This document shows, piece by piece, positions 55,451 to 64,000 of a DNA stretch of 64,000 nucleotides. The notes under the pieces were generated by a model. The model did not search any database. It was not told the origin of the DNA and saw only the letters and a program-made list of their open reading frames with translations. Position 1 is the first letter of the stretch. The number at the start of each line of letters is the position of its first letter. Source of the stretch: Phytophthora quininea (lineage: Eukaryota; Oomycota; Peronosporomycetes; Peronosporales; Peronosporaceae); NCBI GenBank assembly GCA_011947345.1, contig JAAVTG010000802.1, positions 19,761 through 83,760 of the forward strand. The letters are read 5' to 3'. Position numbers and translations under genes: made by a program.

Positions 55451-56318
55451 CAGCTGCAGGCAGTGCAGCTTTGGCACGACACGACGCGTACGCTGCTAAC
55501 AGAATACTCGACTGGGGGATTCGCGCTGGGAAGAAGTTCATTATGCCCGATTCACGCCGCTGTCGGACGCAACGATTTTCTCCGTTTTGCGCGACTCGTG
55601 CGAGTTCATATTGGGGTTTGAGGCGGCCGAGGGTTGTTCGCGGACGGATGGCGCTCCTTTCGGCTGGAGTGGCCACCAGCATTTGGACGAGAAGTGGTCG
55701 AAGATTACCTTTCGCTTTCGCAAGACGTTCGCCGCCCGAAGCTGCGAGCAATTACAGCAAGAGTCCTGGCGGATGTTCTTGGACGCAGAATCCCTTCGCA
55801 GAGTGCTGTTTTCGTCGAAAGCGGGTCTGGACCTGGAGATCCTACAGGTCGTGAACCGCGACGCAGTCGTGGTGCGCCGCCACACGAACTACCCGGCAAT
55901 GGGGTGGTCATTTCATACCGTCTACCTGCTTTTTCGCGTGAAAACGGAGGACGGCTATACGATCTGCTCCCGCACCATCCCGGCGACAGCGTTTCCGGGC
56001 GTCGAGCACTTTCACTGGACGACGTTCGCGCGGATGCCCAATCCAGACGGGGTAGCTCCGCAGAGCGAGGTCGCTTTCCGCGGTTCCGTCCGCGCCGGAA
56101 CAGCAAACGTCATAGCCTACTGGATGCTGGAGCTCGTGCCTTCCATCGTGCGATGGGAAAAGGAGGGCGCCGTCCAAACGAGTCCCTTTGCAGACCGCGA
56201 AGGCAAGGCGGCCTGCGTGAGGAATGAGAGGCGTTTGGATCAAGCAAACCGGCGGGAGCGCCAACACTCTGGTGTGGATTTTGGCGCCGTGTTTGACGAC
56301 GGTGTTCTCGCCATGTGA

Positions 56319-56731
56319 AAGCGCAGCTACCACGCCAAATAGGTTCACATCGCCGCCGGCATGGGGCTGGTGCTAGTCTCTGCTGACTGCATCCCGCGTA
56401 GCGGAGCGAGGTCGGATTCAGAGACGCACCTACGCCTCTAGACCGCAGCGATGACCAGCGGGGGCCGCGACAGCAAGGCGAGGCGAGAGGAGACGAAAGG
56501 AGAGACGACACGAGCTCGAGCTCGACCAAATGGCTCTTTGGCCCAGGGAGATGGACGCCGTTTCGGTGGCAACACGAAAAAGGGCTGGTTGCGAGCTAGG
56601 TACGTAATCAAAATGGACCGGCTATGTCCGTTTACGCCTCGCGTCATATTTCGTCGATGCAATTTTAGCGAAATTGGCCGCGCCGGCCGCCAGTTCCAGA
56701 TTTGCGTCAGCGCCCCCAAGCCTCCTGCGGC
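56319..56731. other. Intergenic, probable promoter of the BTB gene
   Basis: No real gene. Open frames here are GC-rich shadows. GTCATATTTCGTCGATGCAA near 56643 loosely resembles an oomycete initiator-type promoter. This is weak evidence only. Confidence 0.35.
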
Positions 56732-58211
56732 ATGCACGCCTCCGCCTCCGTCAAGCGCAAGCAGCCTGGCAATGGGATCGCCAGCACCGCTCGCAAGCTG
56801 CGCAAGTCCTGCTCGCTTCCCACGTGCACTCGACCCCCAGGCACTTGTATGCACTGCACGTGCGACGGCCGCTGCGGGCACCACCCGACAGGACAGTGCG
56901 GCGGCCGGCGCGAAGGCTCTGGTCGCGGCTGCAAGAAAGAAGGCTGCTCCCGAGACGACCGCTGTCTGCACAGCAACCGCGCCACGTGCTGCCACTGCCG
57001 CAACCTCGTGTCCTCGTCGGGGCGAGCCAAGCGACCGCGGGTGGCGCTCGCAGCAGCGCAAGCGCACCACAGTCAGCAGCAGTCGGCGGTTGCAGTGGCT
57101 GCTGCGGGCTACACACAGCAGCAGCCGTCGCCGTCGCAGCCGCAGTCGGCAAGCAAAGTCTGCCTGGCCGGAAAGGACGCCATGGACGCCGAGCTCAGCG
57201 CGTTCCTGCGGGACGCCAACTTGGGCAGAGACCTGTCGCTCAGCGAGTTCTCGCAGTGGGCCGACAGAAAGCAGCTGTGCAACTTGGTGGTGACGGTCTG
57301 CGGCACGCAGTTCAACCTGCACAAACACCCGGTGCTGCTCGAGAGTCGACGGCTCAACAGGATGGCGCGCGAGAGCCTGTTGGATGCTGACAAGGTCGGC
57401 GCTTGCGGCGGCGCGATTCCAGTGCTGCAGCTGCACGAGTTCCTGGCGGTGCCGACATGTTCGAGACGCTGACCATCTACTGCTACACGGGGAAATCGCC
57501 TTCTCGCTGTCGAATTTCGCAGTCATGCACTGCGCGATCGAGTTCCTGGAGATGGGCCACGACGTCCGCCAGAGCGCCAAGCGATTTCTCGACCGACTGA
57601 TCGGCCAGGGCAGCTTGCTGCAGGTCGTGAGCGCAGCAGAGACGCTGGCGCAGGCCCAGCCCGGGCTGTTCCGTTCGTCCAGCGAGTCGCTGATCGCCAG
57701 CTGCTTGGATCGCGTGGTGCGGCGAGAACGCACTCTCGACACCGACGCCGTGCAGCAGTTCTTCACACTCTCGAGCGACCGCTTCATCGAGCTTACGCAA
57801 CGCCTGCTGACCGCCAAGGCGCCCGCTAGGGTTGCCCGTTCGGGCTCGGCAATCGCCTCAGAGCTGTGCGTCCAAGCGAAGCTGGCCCAGCTGCACCGAG
57901 ACGCTCAGCGCAGCATCAGTCCGGGCCACTGCCCGCGCATCCTGGCGCAGCAGTGCGCCCAACTGTTGAATGGCGAAACCATCGACACCCGAGCGGTTGC
58001 CGACAAGCACGAGGCGAAAGAGGAGCCGCTGGACTTGGGCGCGATACTGAGCTCCGACAACTCGGACAAGCTGCTGCTTAAGCTCATGGACGAGGACCTG
58101 TCGCCGTGTGCTGTGTCCACCGCCAGCACGCTGGTGGACGCGTCCATCTGCTTCGGAAACGACAGCCTCCGCTTCGCCGCGCACTCGCTGCCAGAGGCGT
58201 TTGTTGTCTGA
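56732..58211 (+). CDS. Cys-rich BTB/POZ (NPH3-like) protein, two single-base shifts
   Basis: ATG 56732 (MHASASVKRKQPGN). Residues about 18-90 are cysteine-rich (CSLPTCTRPPGTCMHCTCDG, CKKEGCSRDDRCLH, CCHC), then a Gln/Ala-rich linker. The BTB domain starts at LCNLVVTVCGTQFNLHKHPV. It continues after a shift near 57440 (PGGADMFETLTIYCYTG) and another near 57491 (GEIAFSLSNFAVMHCAIEFL). The helical C-terminus (FLDRLIGQGSLLQVVSAAET, then VQQFFTLSSDRFIELTQRLL) follows the layout of NPH3-type proteins. BTB proteins dimerise and often serve Cullin-3 ubiquitin ligases. Both shifts are explained by one missing base, the second in a GGGG run, so the gene may be intact in life. A piece of it is copied at 18375-18536. 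Confidence 0.75.
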
Positions 58212-58621
58212 AAGGATTGCACCCTGCGATTCGCGCTGGCCTGCAGGTAGACACGTCAGCGAGGGGGCAGGTGTGTGTATGTGTTGAATTGCTTCGACTT
58301 CCCCAAGCGAGGAAGTACAGCTGCATCGTGGAGGCAACTCCCTCCCGTTCATAACTAAAAACAAAATATCAATGTCTACATTTACTCGATAGCAGCTCGC
58401 CTTCCCGTTGATCACCAAGAAGCTCCGAGTCAACTGCAGTCTGCAGACGAACAAGGCGGTCCAGCTTGCGAGCTTCAATCACCACGTCGAGCTTGCTTCA
58501 AAGCTGCATAAACGGCGCCCAATTTCCACCAATCGCGGCCTCCGCCACGTACGTCGAGCTTGCTCTTCAGCAGCTCACTTCCAGACTCGCCACACTCGCC
58601 AGACCCCACCTGCCGCTCGAC
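58212..58621. other. Intergenic
   Basis: 3' end of the BTB gene and 5' region of the transporter gene. No frame or RNA gene supported. Confidence 0.5.
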
Positions 58622-59629
58622 ATGGCCCAGACTGCCGCGCCCGCCTCGTCCTCCGCTTGGATCGGCTACGTGGCCATGGTGCTGCTGGCCGTGCAATTCG
58701 GTCTGCAGCCCATCCTCTACAAGGAGTTCGCCGGCAACGTCAGGCACTCATCCGTGCTGGTCATCGCCTGCGAGGTCTGCAAGCTGCTACTGTCGCTGCT
58801 GACGCTCGTCTCCTCGGGCGCGCTGGGCCGCGTGCTCAAGACGTGGAGCCTCCACGACAGTCTGTTGGCCTCGGGCCTGCCCGCCTGCACTTACGCCGTG
58901 CAGAACGTGCTGATCCAAGTGGCCTACCAGCACCTACCGTCCATCGTCTTCAACCTCATCAACCAGACCAAACTGCTCTCAGCCGCGCTCTTCCTCTACT
59001 TCCTCATGGGCACGCGCTTCTCCCTGCAGCAGTGCTTCGCCATGCTGCTGCTGCTCTCGGCTGCTGTGCTGCTGTCGCTGGCCAAGAACGGCGGCGGCGC
59101 CGACGACGCTGCTGCGCCAGCCATCTCGGTGGAGCTCGGACTGGTGCCCGTGCTGCTGGCGTCGCTGCTCTCTGGCCTGGGATCTGCACTCACGCAGCGC
59201 TCCATGCAGCAGCACAAGCGGGACGCTGCGCTGGTGACCATGGAGCTGTCGGTCTACGGCAGTCTATTCCTCATGCTGCCGGCGATCTGGTCGACTATCG
59301 TCAAGACACCCGTGAACGAGTCTCCCGCGATGAACGCCCTCAGCAGCTTGGACAAGGTCTTCGAAGGCTGCGACTACTACACGCTGATCCCTGTGGTGAG
59401 CAACGCCCTGGGAGGACTGCTCGTGGGCACCGTCACGAAATACGTTGGCGGCGTGCTCAAGTCCTTCGCGTTGATTTGCGGTATCGCGTTTACGGCCTTT
59501 GTGGAGAGCTACGTGTACGGCGCTGTGCTACCCCAGGAGGTGTTCGTTGCTGCGGGGCTTGTTGCAACGAGCATGGCCATCTACTCGAGCTACCCGTACG
59601 TGAAAAAGGAGAAGGCCAAGAAGGAGTAA
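58622..59629 (+). CDS. Nucleotide-sugar transporter (SLC35A-like)
   Basis: A 335-residue protein from ATG 58622. The open frame begins earlier, but MAQTAAPASSSAWIGY starts just before the first membrane helix. About ten hydrophobic segments are visible, as in the Nuc_sug_transp family. Family blocks include VLIQVAYQHLPSIVFNLINQ, TKLLSAALF and the late motif TKYVGGVLKSFALICGI, which corresponds to the K-Y-x4-L-K-x-F-A pattern. It should exchange a nucleotide sugar for nucleoside monophosphate across the Golgi or ER membrane. The C-terminus KKEKAKKE fits a KxKxx-type dilysine signal for ER return. Substrate cannot be told. This is the only uninterrupted long host frame in the window. Confidence 0.9.
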   Translation: MAQTAAPASSSAWIGYVAMVLLAVQFGLQPILYKEFAGNVRHSSVLVIACEVCKLLLSLLTLVSSGALGRVLKTWSLHDSLLASGLPACTYAVQNVLIQVAYQHLPSIVFNLINQTKLLSAALFLYFLMGTRFSLQQCFAMLLLLSAAVLLSLAKNGGGADDAAAPAISVELGLVPVLLASLLSGLGSALTQRSMQQHKRDAALVTMELSVYGSLFLMLPAIWSTIVKTPVNESPAMNALSSLDKVFEGCDYYTLIPVVSNALGGLLVGTVTKYVGGVLKSFALICGIAFTAFVESYVYGAVLPQEVFVAAGLVATSMAIYSSYPYVKKEKAKKE

Positions 59630-59959
59630 CCGGGCGGTGACGTCAAGAAGAGCCTGCCAATGTGCAAACAACGAGCTAGTGTAGATATGATGCCACGCGC
59701 AAAATATATGTTGCTGTTGCCTAGACGCCAGCTTGGCCGGTCGTGTCCGTGTGGGGAAATTCTCATGAAGCGCAGGCTTCATTAGACAGCCTCATGGTGC
59801 CAACCAAGAATTGGACGAAGTCGGTGGCTGCATTATGAGCATTTTGATGGTGTTGTGGCGCTTCGGATGTATTTGTCACTAATCCCGACAAATATGCTGT
59901 TCCCAGCAAACTCAACAGTACGCACAAGAACTCTCCATCTCTTGCATCACACCACGACG
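59630..59959. other. Intergenic, convergent 3' ends
   Basis: Lies between the ends of the plus-strand transporter and the minus-strand coiled-coil gene. Nothing else seen. Confidence 0.5.
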
Positions 59960-60967
59960 TCACTGCCCTTCGCTGTCGCCTGTCAAATTCACCGTCGGCG
60001 CTGCTTCCGCTGCCATCTCCTGATCATTAGGTGGTGCTGGAGATGTCGCTTGCGTCGACATCGCTCGCTGCAAACGCTCCTCGGTTCGACGCGCCACTCT
60101 CTCCACGCGATCAGGTCGCCCTTCGAGGGGTCCCCCAAACCCTTGTTCTGCCAGGCGCAGTACCGCGTCCTCGATGCGCCGAGACACTTTCTCCACGCGA
60201 TCGAGCTGGTCGGCAACTCCGTCGTGAGACTCGAGGTGGTCTTCGATGCGTAGAACGACATCCTCACTGCGTCTAGCGACTTGTTCCAGGCTTCGTGTTG
60301 CACCACCGCGGTCTCAACTCGCTGTAGTTGCTGCTTTAGAGAGACTAGCTCCTGCTCCAGGCGGGTCGTCGCTCTTGTCGGCCAGTTGCTTCATCCCGCT
60401 GAATGCCGTGGTCGCAGTCTTCTCCATGGCGGTCAATCGCATCTCGAAACTGGCGAGACTCGTCGCGAGCAACACTGGGGCGGTGACGTCCTGGTCAGAC
60501 AGCAGCCGCGGGTCGTCTACGTCGCGATCGAACTTGGCTCTACAGTCGGCGCTGAATTGCTCGAGCGGCTGCAGATGTTTGGCCACGAAGCGCATCTTGA
60601 AGCTTGTCGCTTTCATCTGCGTGAGGCAATCTACAAAGACGCAGACGACACCCTTGGACTTGTTGCCGCAGCGGGCGCGAAAGACGCTTGCCTGTTGTCG
60701 TTGTTGGCGGGAGGAGACCAATGCAGAACTCCCCACTCGGTCGCGACTGTGTCTGCGCCAGAGTCGACGTGGTGGGGCTGCGACTGCGACGAGGACTCGA
60801 AACACGACGCCACGGTGCCGGACTGCGGCCCTCGAGCGACCCCGGTATCGGCAGCGATGCGTTGGCAGCAAGCGGGACAATTGCAGACTGCTGCTAGCGA
60901 ATCCGAGCATGGACGCGAATCCCAACGAAGTTGAAGTTGCCTTTTGTGACGCGCATGAATTGGCCAA
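59960..60967 (-). CDS. Coiled-coil protein with about 29-residue repeats
   Basis: The minus strand, start uncertain (ATG at 60967 or the later MKATSFKM), gives MRFVAKHLQPLEQFSADCRA, KFDRDVDDPRLLSDQDVTAP, FEMRLTAMEKTATTAFSGMK. A shift near 60345 leads to LEQELVSLKQQLQRVETAVV. Another near 60290 leads to SLEQVARRSEDVVLRIEDHL, LDRVEKVSRRIEDAVLRLAE, PDRVERVARRTEERLQRAM, three related units of about 29 residues. The tail is acidic and ends at 59960. No catalytic domain. A scaffold or cytoskeletal role is possible but unproven. The N-terminal third (60650-60967) changes phase and is the least certain part. It diverges from the transporter at 61046 with a shared 5' region. Confidence 0.55.
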
Positions 60968-61045
60968 TCAAATTGTATTAAACCATTACACTTGGCTTTT
61001 GTATGTCCTCTGCCCCCTTTGTGCCATTGCTCGACTTGGATCGTC
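60961..61045 (+). promoter_or_regulatory. Possible bidirectional promoter with CCAAT box
   Basis: GGCCAATCAAATTG at 60961-60974 and CCATTACACTTGGC near 60984 resemble a CCAAT box and an oomycete initiator-type element between divergent genes. Pattern only. Confidence 0.3.
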
Positions 61046-61888
61046 ATGGCGGACGCTGCGACTGCGCTGGAGTCTGCTTCGATGCCTGGCATCGTGGCCA
61101 CGGGGCTGCTGCTGGGCCTGGTGCATGTGCTCACGGGGCCCGACCACCTGAGCGCGCTCATCGTGCTGAGCGCCGGTAGCTCGTGGCGCTCGTGCCAGTT
61201 GGGGATGCGCTGGGGCTGCGGCCACTCGACGGGGCTCATCGTGGTTACCGCCTGCTTCCTGGCGCTCAACCAGCATCTGGACGTGGACACTTTCGGCAGC
61301 TACTGCGACTTTATGGTGGGCTTCCTCATGATGGGGCTGGGGCTCTGGAGTCTGCGCTACTATTTGCTGCTGCGCCACAAGATCCAGACCCAGAGCAAGG
61401 ACCAGGCGGTGGGGAGACGACCCCTTGCAGTTGGAGGCGCAGGCGGACGCTTACGAAAGCGACACGGAAGTGCAAAAGATATTGCACGCCCACGACCTGG
61501 ACCACCAAGGACCGACGACCGTCAAGAAGTGCTGCTGCGGACTGCTGACGGCGGACATTAAGAACCCGCGCACGCAGAAGCTCACGGCCTTCGCCTATGG
61601 GACGGCGCACGGACTGGCGGGCACTGGAGGCATCTTGGGGTGCTACCGGCGGTGATTCTCAACGACTGGGCCAAGTCCTCGGCCTATCTCGGCGCCTTTT
61701 GCGTGTCGTCCATCCTCACCATGGGCGGCTTCGCGGCGCTGTACGGGGAGGTCACGGGGCGCATGAGTCGGTTCTCAGACTCGTCACTCGTGCGGGTTGG
61801 CATTTTCTCGTCCTGCGTATCGCTCACGGTCGGGATCATGTGGGTGATTCTGGTGTCCACGGGCACGCTGGATGAGGTCTTCGGATAA
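61046..61888 (+). CDS. UreH/NicO-like membrane transporter 1
   Basis: ATG 61046 (MADAATALESASMPG). The first helix carries GLVHVLTGPDHLSALIVLSA, a His-x5-Asp-His variant of the family's metal-site motif, and the second MRWGCGHSTGLIVVTACF. A hydrophilic loop (YESDTEVQKILHAHDLDHQG) follows a one-base shift near 61415. Then NPRTQKLTAFAYGTAHGLAG and TGGILG, a second shift in a GGGG run near 61635, and VLPAVILNDWAKSSAYLGAF, FAALYGEVTGRM and the last helix to DEVFG. Six or more membrane segments in two halves fit UreH/NicO nickel-cobalt transport proteins. Adding one G restores the second break. Metal specificity is inferred. Confidence 0.75.
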
Positions 61889-62081
61889 CCTGATGAAGCG
61901 GAAGGGAGGTATGGAGGTTTGAGCGAACTTTGATGAATTGCACTTAGATTCACAAGTGCAATCGTTGCTAAAGTGTTTCTTGGTTGTTGCATTCAATAGT
62001 GTACTTTTCCTACCAAGTTTGTCGTACAGGTTGCAAGAAAGACACTCTACTCGTTTGAAATGTTGTGTAGTAGCTCCAGCC
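61889..62081. other. Convergent 3' spacer
   Basis: Lies between tail-to-tail transporter genes 1 and 2. No feature seen. Confidence 0.5.
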
Positions 62082-62911
62082 TCATCCGAAGACGCGGTCA
62101 AGCCAGCCAGTAGCCTGAAGAACTATCCACGTTACCCCCAGATCTATTGACATAGCGGCGGATGCCACACCAACAAATAAACCTGCGTTGCGAGAACGCG
62201 TTCGTCCCCACGCTGCGTCAGCTCCCCGTAGAGTGCAGCGAATGTCCCCATTGCAATGATGGAACTCCCACAGAAAAAGGTAAGATAAAGCAGTGCCCAT
62301 AACATGTCGTGCCGCATTGCCACCGTAGGCAGCACAGCGAGTAGACTTCCTGGCCCAGCAACACCATGAAGGACCCCCACGCCAAAGCTTGCGAGTGAAT
62401 TCGTAGCGGCACATTTCGACCTCAGCGCAGTGTTTTCTGGCTCCAGGAGCACATAGGACGCGTCTTGGCACTGCACTTGACTCCACTTTGATTCGGCTGA
62501 CGATGCGGAGATCCTCGGACAGCGAGGCAACGGTTCTTCATCGTACTCTTTCACTGCGCCATGCAACGTCCATGCTCCAAGCAAAATCAAACAAACACCT
62601 GTGAGGTATTTGCACACCACACTGAAAATTCCGTCGGCAGCCAACGCGTGGTTCAGCACGAGAACGCAGGTCAGCGCGACAGCAACGATCCCCACGGAAT
62701 GACCGACACCCCATTGAGCACCAAGTCGAAAGGCTTCCTGCCTAGTTTTCCCACTAGAGAGCGCCACCAGTGCGCCAAGGTGATCAGGGCCAGAGAGAAC
62801 GTGAACAACTCCGAGCGACATAGCAGTGATCGCGACATGCCAGACCGAGCCGTGCACAAGACTCGACGCATCGAGAACCATGGCGGCAACTGAAAGATAT
62901 TCGCGAGTCAT
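62082..62911 (-). CDS. UreH/NicO-like membrane transporter 2
   Basis: ATG at 62911 (MTREYLSVAAMVLDASS). Motifs are SLGVVHVLSGPDHLGALVAL and GAQWGVGHSVGIVAVALTCV, then a hydrophilic loop with several Cys (RCPRISASSAESKW). The second half has SFGVGVLHGVAGPGSLLAVL and FAALYGELTQRGDERV. The end of the last helix (GLFVGVASAAMSIDLGVTWI, LQATGWLDRVFG) is in a different frame after a one-base shift near 62170. This paralog lacks the G run where the two sisters are broken, and is open there. It is tail to tail with transporter 1 and in tandem with transporter 3. Confidence 0.8.
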
Positions 62912-62985
62912 GACCTTTCACATCGATTGTCATTTCCGCCACCTTATGCTAGCTGACGCTGCTCCTCCTTTCCAACACCGTTTAT

Positions 62986-64000
62986 TTACTCGCCGAAGAC
63001 AGCAGACATTTGTCCAGTGGCCTGGAGACCAATCCAGGCGACTCCGACAATGAACGAGAAGAAGGACGAGAAGATGCCGATCCGGAACTCCATCACCAAC
63101 GAATTCCCTCCCAAACGACCGGTGAGTTCGCCGTAGAGCGCTGCAAACACGCCCATGATGAAGATGGACGCCACACAGAAACAGCCGAGGTAGGCGACGG
63201 ACTTGACCCAGTCGTTGAGCACCACAGCGGGCAATACCCCAAAATGCCGCCGGGACCAGCAACGCCGTGGATGATACCCACGAGTAAGGCCATAATCTGT
63301 ACACACATCAACGACAGAAGGAACGATCAGGAACGCAATTTCAGGCAGCAGCAAGAGCAGATTTTGACCTTTTGGGCCGGATTCTCAAAGCTCGCGTTTC
63401 GACAGCAGTTCCATTTGGCAATGTTCCTCTTTGAAGATCTTCCCGCTTCAACTCGAAAGAGTTGACATCTGCCGCATTTCCACTGAGTTCGTCCTCGGCC
63501 TTGACTACAAGATGGAACGACGACGACGGCGACGAACGGGAGGCGGTGAAGTGGCGCTACTGCCAGCCACAGGAGACGTCGATCCTGACAACTTCCTTGA
63601 TAATGGCGCCAGCTCGATCAAATTCGTCGGTGTCGCTCCTGTGCTACTTCCACAGGAGCTGTGATCCCCTTGACTGTGGGCTGCACTCGCCACCTCTCGG
63701 CCATCCTGACTGCTGGCTGCCTGTTTCAGCTGTGTCTGGTACTTGTCACGCACATGCACTGCCGTCCAGACGCCCAACGCGATCATGAAGAAGCCCACGA
63801 CGTAGTTGAGGTAGCCTCCCACCGAGTCCAAGTCCACCGTCTGCCCCGCTGCGAAGAAAATCAACGCCATCAGGATGAGGCCAATGGAGTGGCCGCAGCC
63901 CCATCGAATCCCGAGGGTAAACGCTCGCCAGGAAGAGCCCGTGGTCATGGCAGCCAACGCACTCAAGTGGTCCGGCCCTGAGTAGGAACAACAGCTGATT
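62986..64000 (-). CDS. UreH/NicO-like membrane transporter 3 (5' end outside the window)
   Basis: At the window edge an acceptor-like TTCCTACTCAG precedes GPDHLSALAAMTTGSSWRAF, so the first exon is probably off the window. IRWGCGHSIGLILMALIFFA follows, then a loop with Arg-rich and acidic parts (APLSRKLSGSTSPVAGSS). The frame then breaks up over 63300-63520. A likely intron ends at CAG near 63298. IMALLVGIIHGVAGPGGILG resumes and shifts in a GGGG run near 63240 to VLPAVVLNDWVKSVAYLGCF, FAALYGELTGRLGGNSL and the last helix, ending at 62986. The same family signatures as the two neighbours are present. Confidence 0.7.

Larger units (their letters stand above)
49928..56318 (+). pseudogene. Oomycete bZIP/START-like (M96-type) gene, split by copia-2
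   Basis: The start is uncertain; candidate ATGs lie at 49928-49976. Exon 1 ends with a basic region (GPSRRRRTEIEKKSRFKRQ). A 65-bp GT-AG intron at 50126-50190 joins to ALLEAMRSEVHQLEQKYLRL, a leucine-zipper-like helix. After a one-base shift it continues KQIERVLGKSMSLSREAGAL, NSERKQLGVQ. Copia-2 then splits it (TSD CAGCT), and LQAVQLWHDTTRTLL follows. The frame 55587-56318 gives EFILGFEAAEGC, KWSKITFRFRKTF, VVNRDAVVVRRHTNYPAM and ANVIAYWMLELVPSIVRWE, the ligand-binding-like C-terminal domain of oomycete bZIP/M96 proteins. It would act as a nuclear transcription factor. The insertion should abolish full-length product. Confidence 0.7.

Noticed and set aside
56451..57390. Long GC-rich plus frames overlapping the BTB gene
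   Set aside because: Alternative-frame shadows with biased, low-information translations.
58408..59640. 410-codon frame overlapping the transporter
   Set aside because: Arg/Ala-rich shadow. The other frame has clear transporter helices and motifs.
61630..61645. Programmed -1 frameshift in the transporter
   Set aside because: No X-XXY-YYZ heptamer. A missing G in a homopolymer explains it more simply.
1..64000. RXLR or Crinkler effectors, CRISPR arrays, rRNA genes
   Set aside because: Looked for on both strands by motif and found none that I could support.

Overview
The window reads as a repeat-rich piece of an oomycete genome, most like Phytophthora or a close relative. Four things point there. 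Introns are short GT-AG introns (54-67 bp). The transposon families are copia, chromodomain gypsy, Harbinger with Myb-like partner genes, pogo and MULE, in forms I know from oomycetes. An oomycete-type bZIP/START-like gene is present. Genes are compact and GC-rich in the gene island. No prokaryotic operons, rRNA genes or CRISPR arrays are visible. Coordinates were read by eye, and identity statements are estimates, not alignments.

Layout. 1-5.4 kb: a coding remnant split by a solo gypsy LTR, a broken Harbinger transposase, and an AT-rich stretch without genes. 5.4-11.4 kb: a pogo/Tigger transposase pseudogene split by a complete copia element (copia-1, 5677-10554, TSD GCAAC). 11.5-16.9 kb: a tRNA-like (SINE-like) unit and gypsy integrase/chromodomain remnants split by a MULE (13752-16582). 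17.2-36.5 kb: degraded retroelement pieces, a duplicated gene family with a conserved intron, a Ulp1-like relic, a Myb-like gene converging on a Harbinger transposase, and gag-like coiled-coil remnants. 36.5-46.0 kb: a pair of about 945-bp LTRs facing each other as a palindrome, one arm split by a full gypsy element (36625-44040, TSD ACTGG). That gypsy carries four tRNA-like units before its 3' LTR. 46.5-48.3 kb: a second convergent Harbinger transposase/Myb-like pair, with a solo LTR inside the Myb-like gene. 48.9-49.8 kb: the second copy of the duplicated intron-bearing family. 49.9-56.3 kb: a bZIP/START-like host gene split by a second complete copia element (copia-2, 50362-55450, TSD CAGCT).

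56.7-64 kb is the gene island: a cysteine-rich BTB protein, a nucleotide-sugar transporter, a coiled-coil protein and three UreH/NicO-like membrane transporters. The last three probably import or sort nickel or a related metal, for example for urease.

Two themes run through the window. First, nested insertion: at least six insertions with 5-bp or 8-bp target duplications can be ordered in time. Second, many otherwise well-kept reading frames carry single-base shifts, often at runs of G or C. This holds in young elements with apparently identical LTRs and in host genes, so part of the breakage may be consensus error and not biology. The observations I find most novel are the tRNA-like array in the gypsy 3' region, the inverted LTR pair, the twice-seen convergent Harbinger/Myb arrangement, and the gag start codon lying inside the tRNA primer-binding site of both copia elements.
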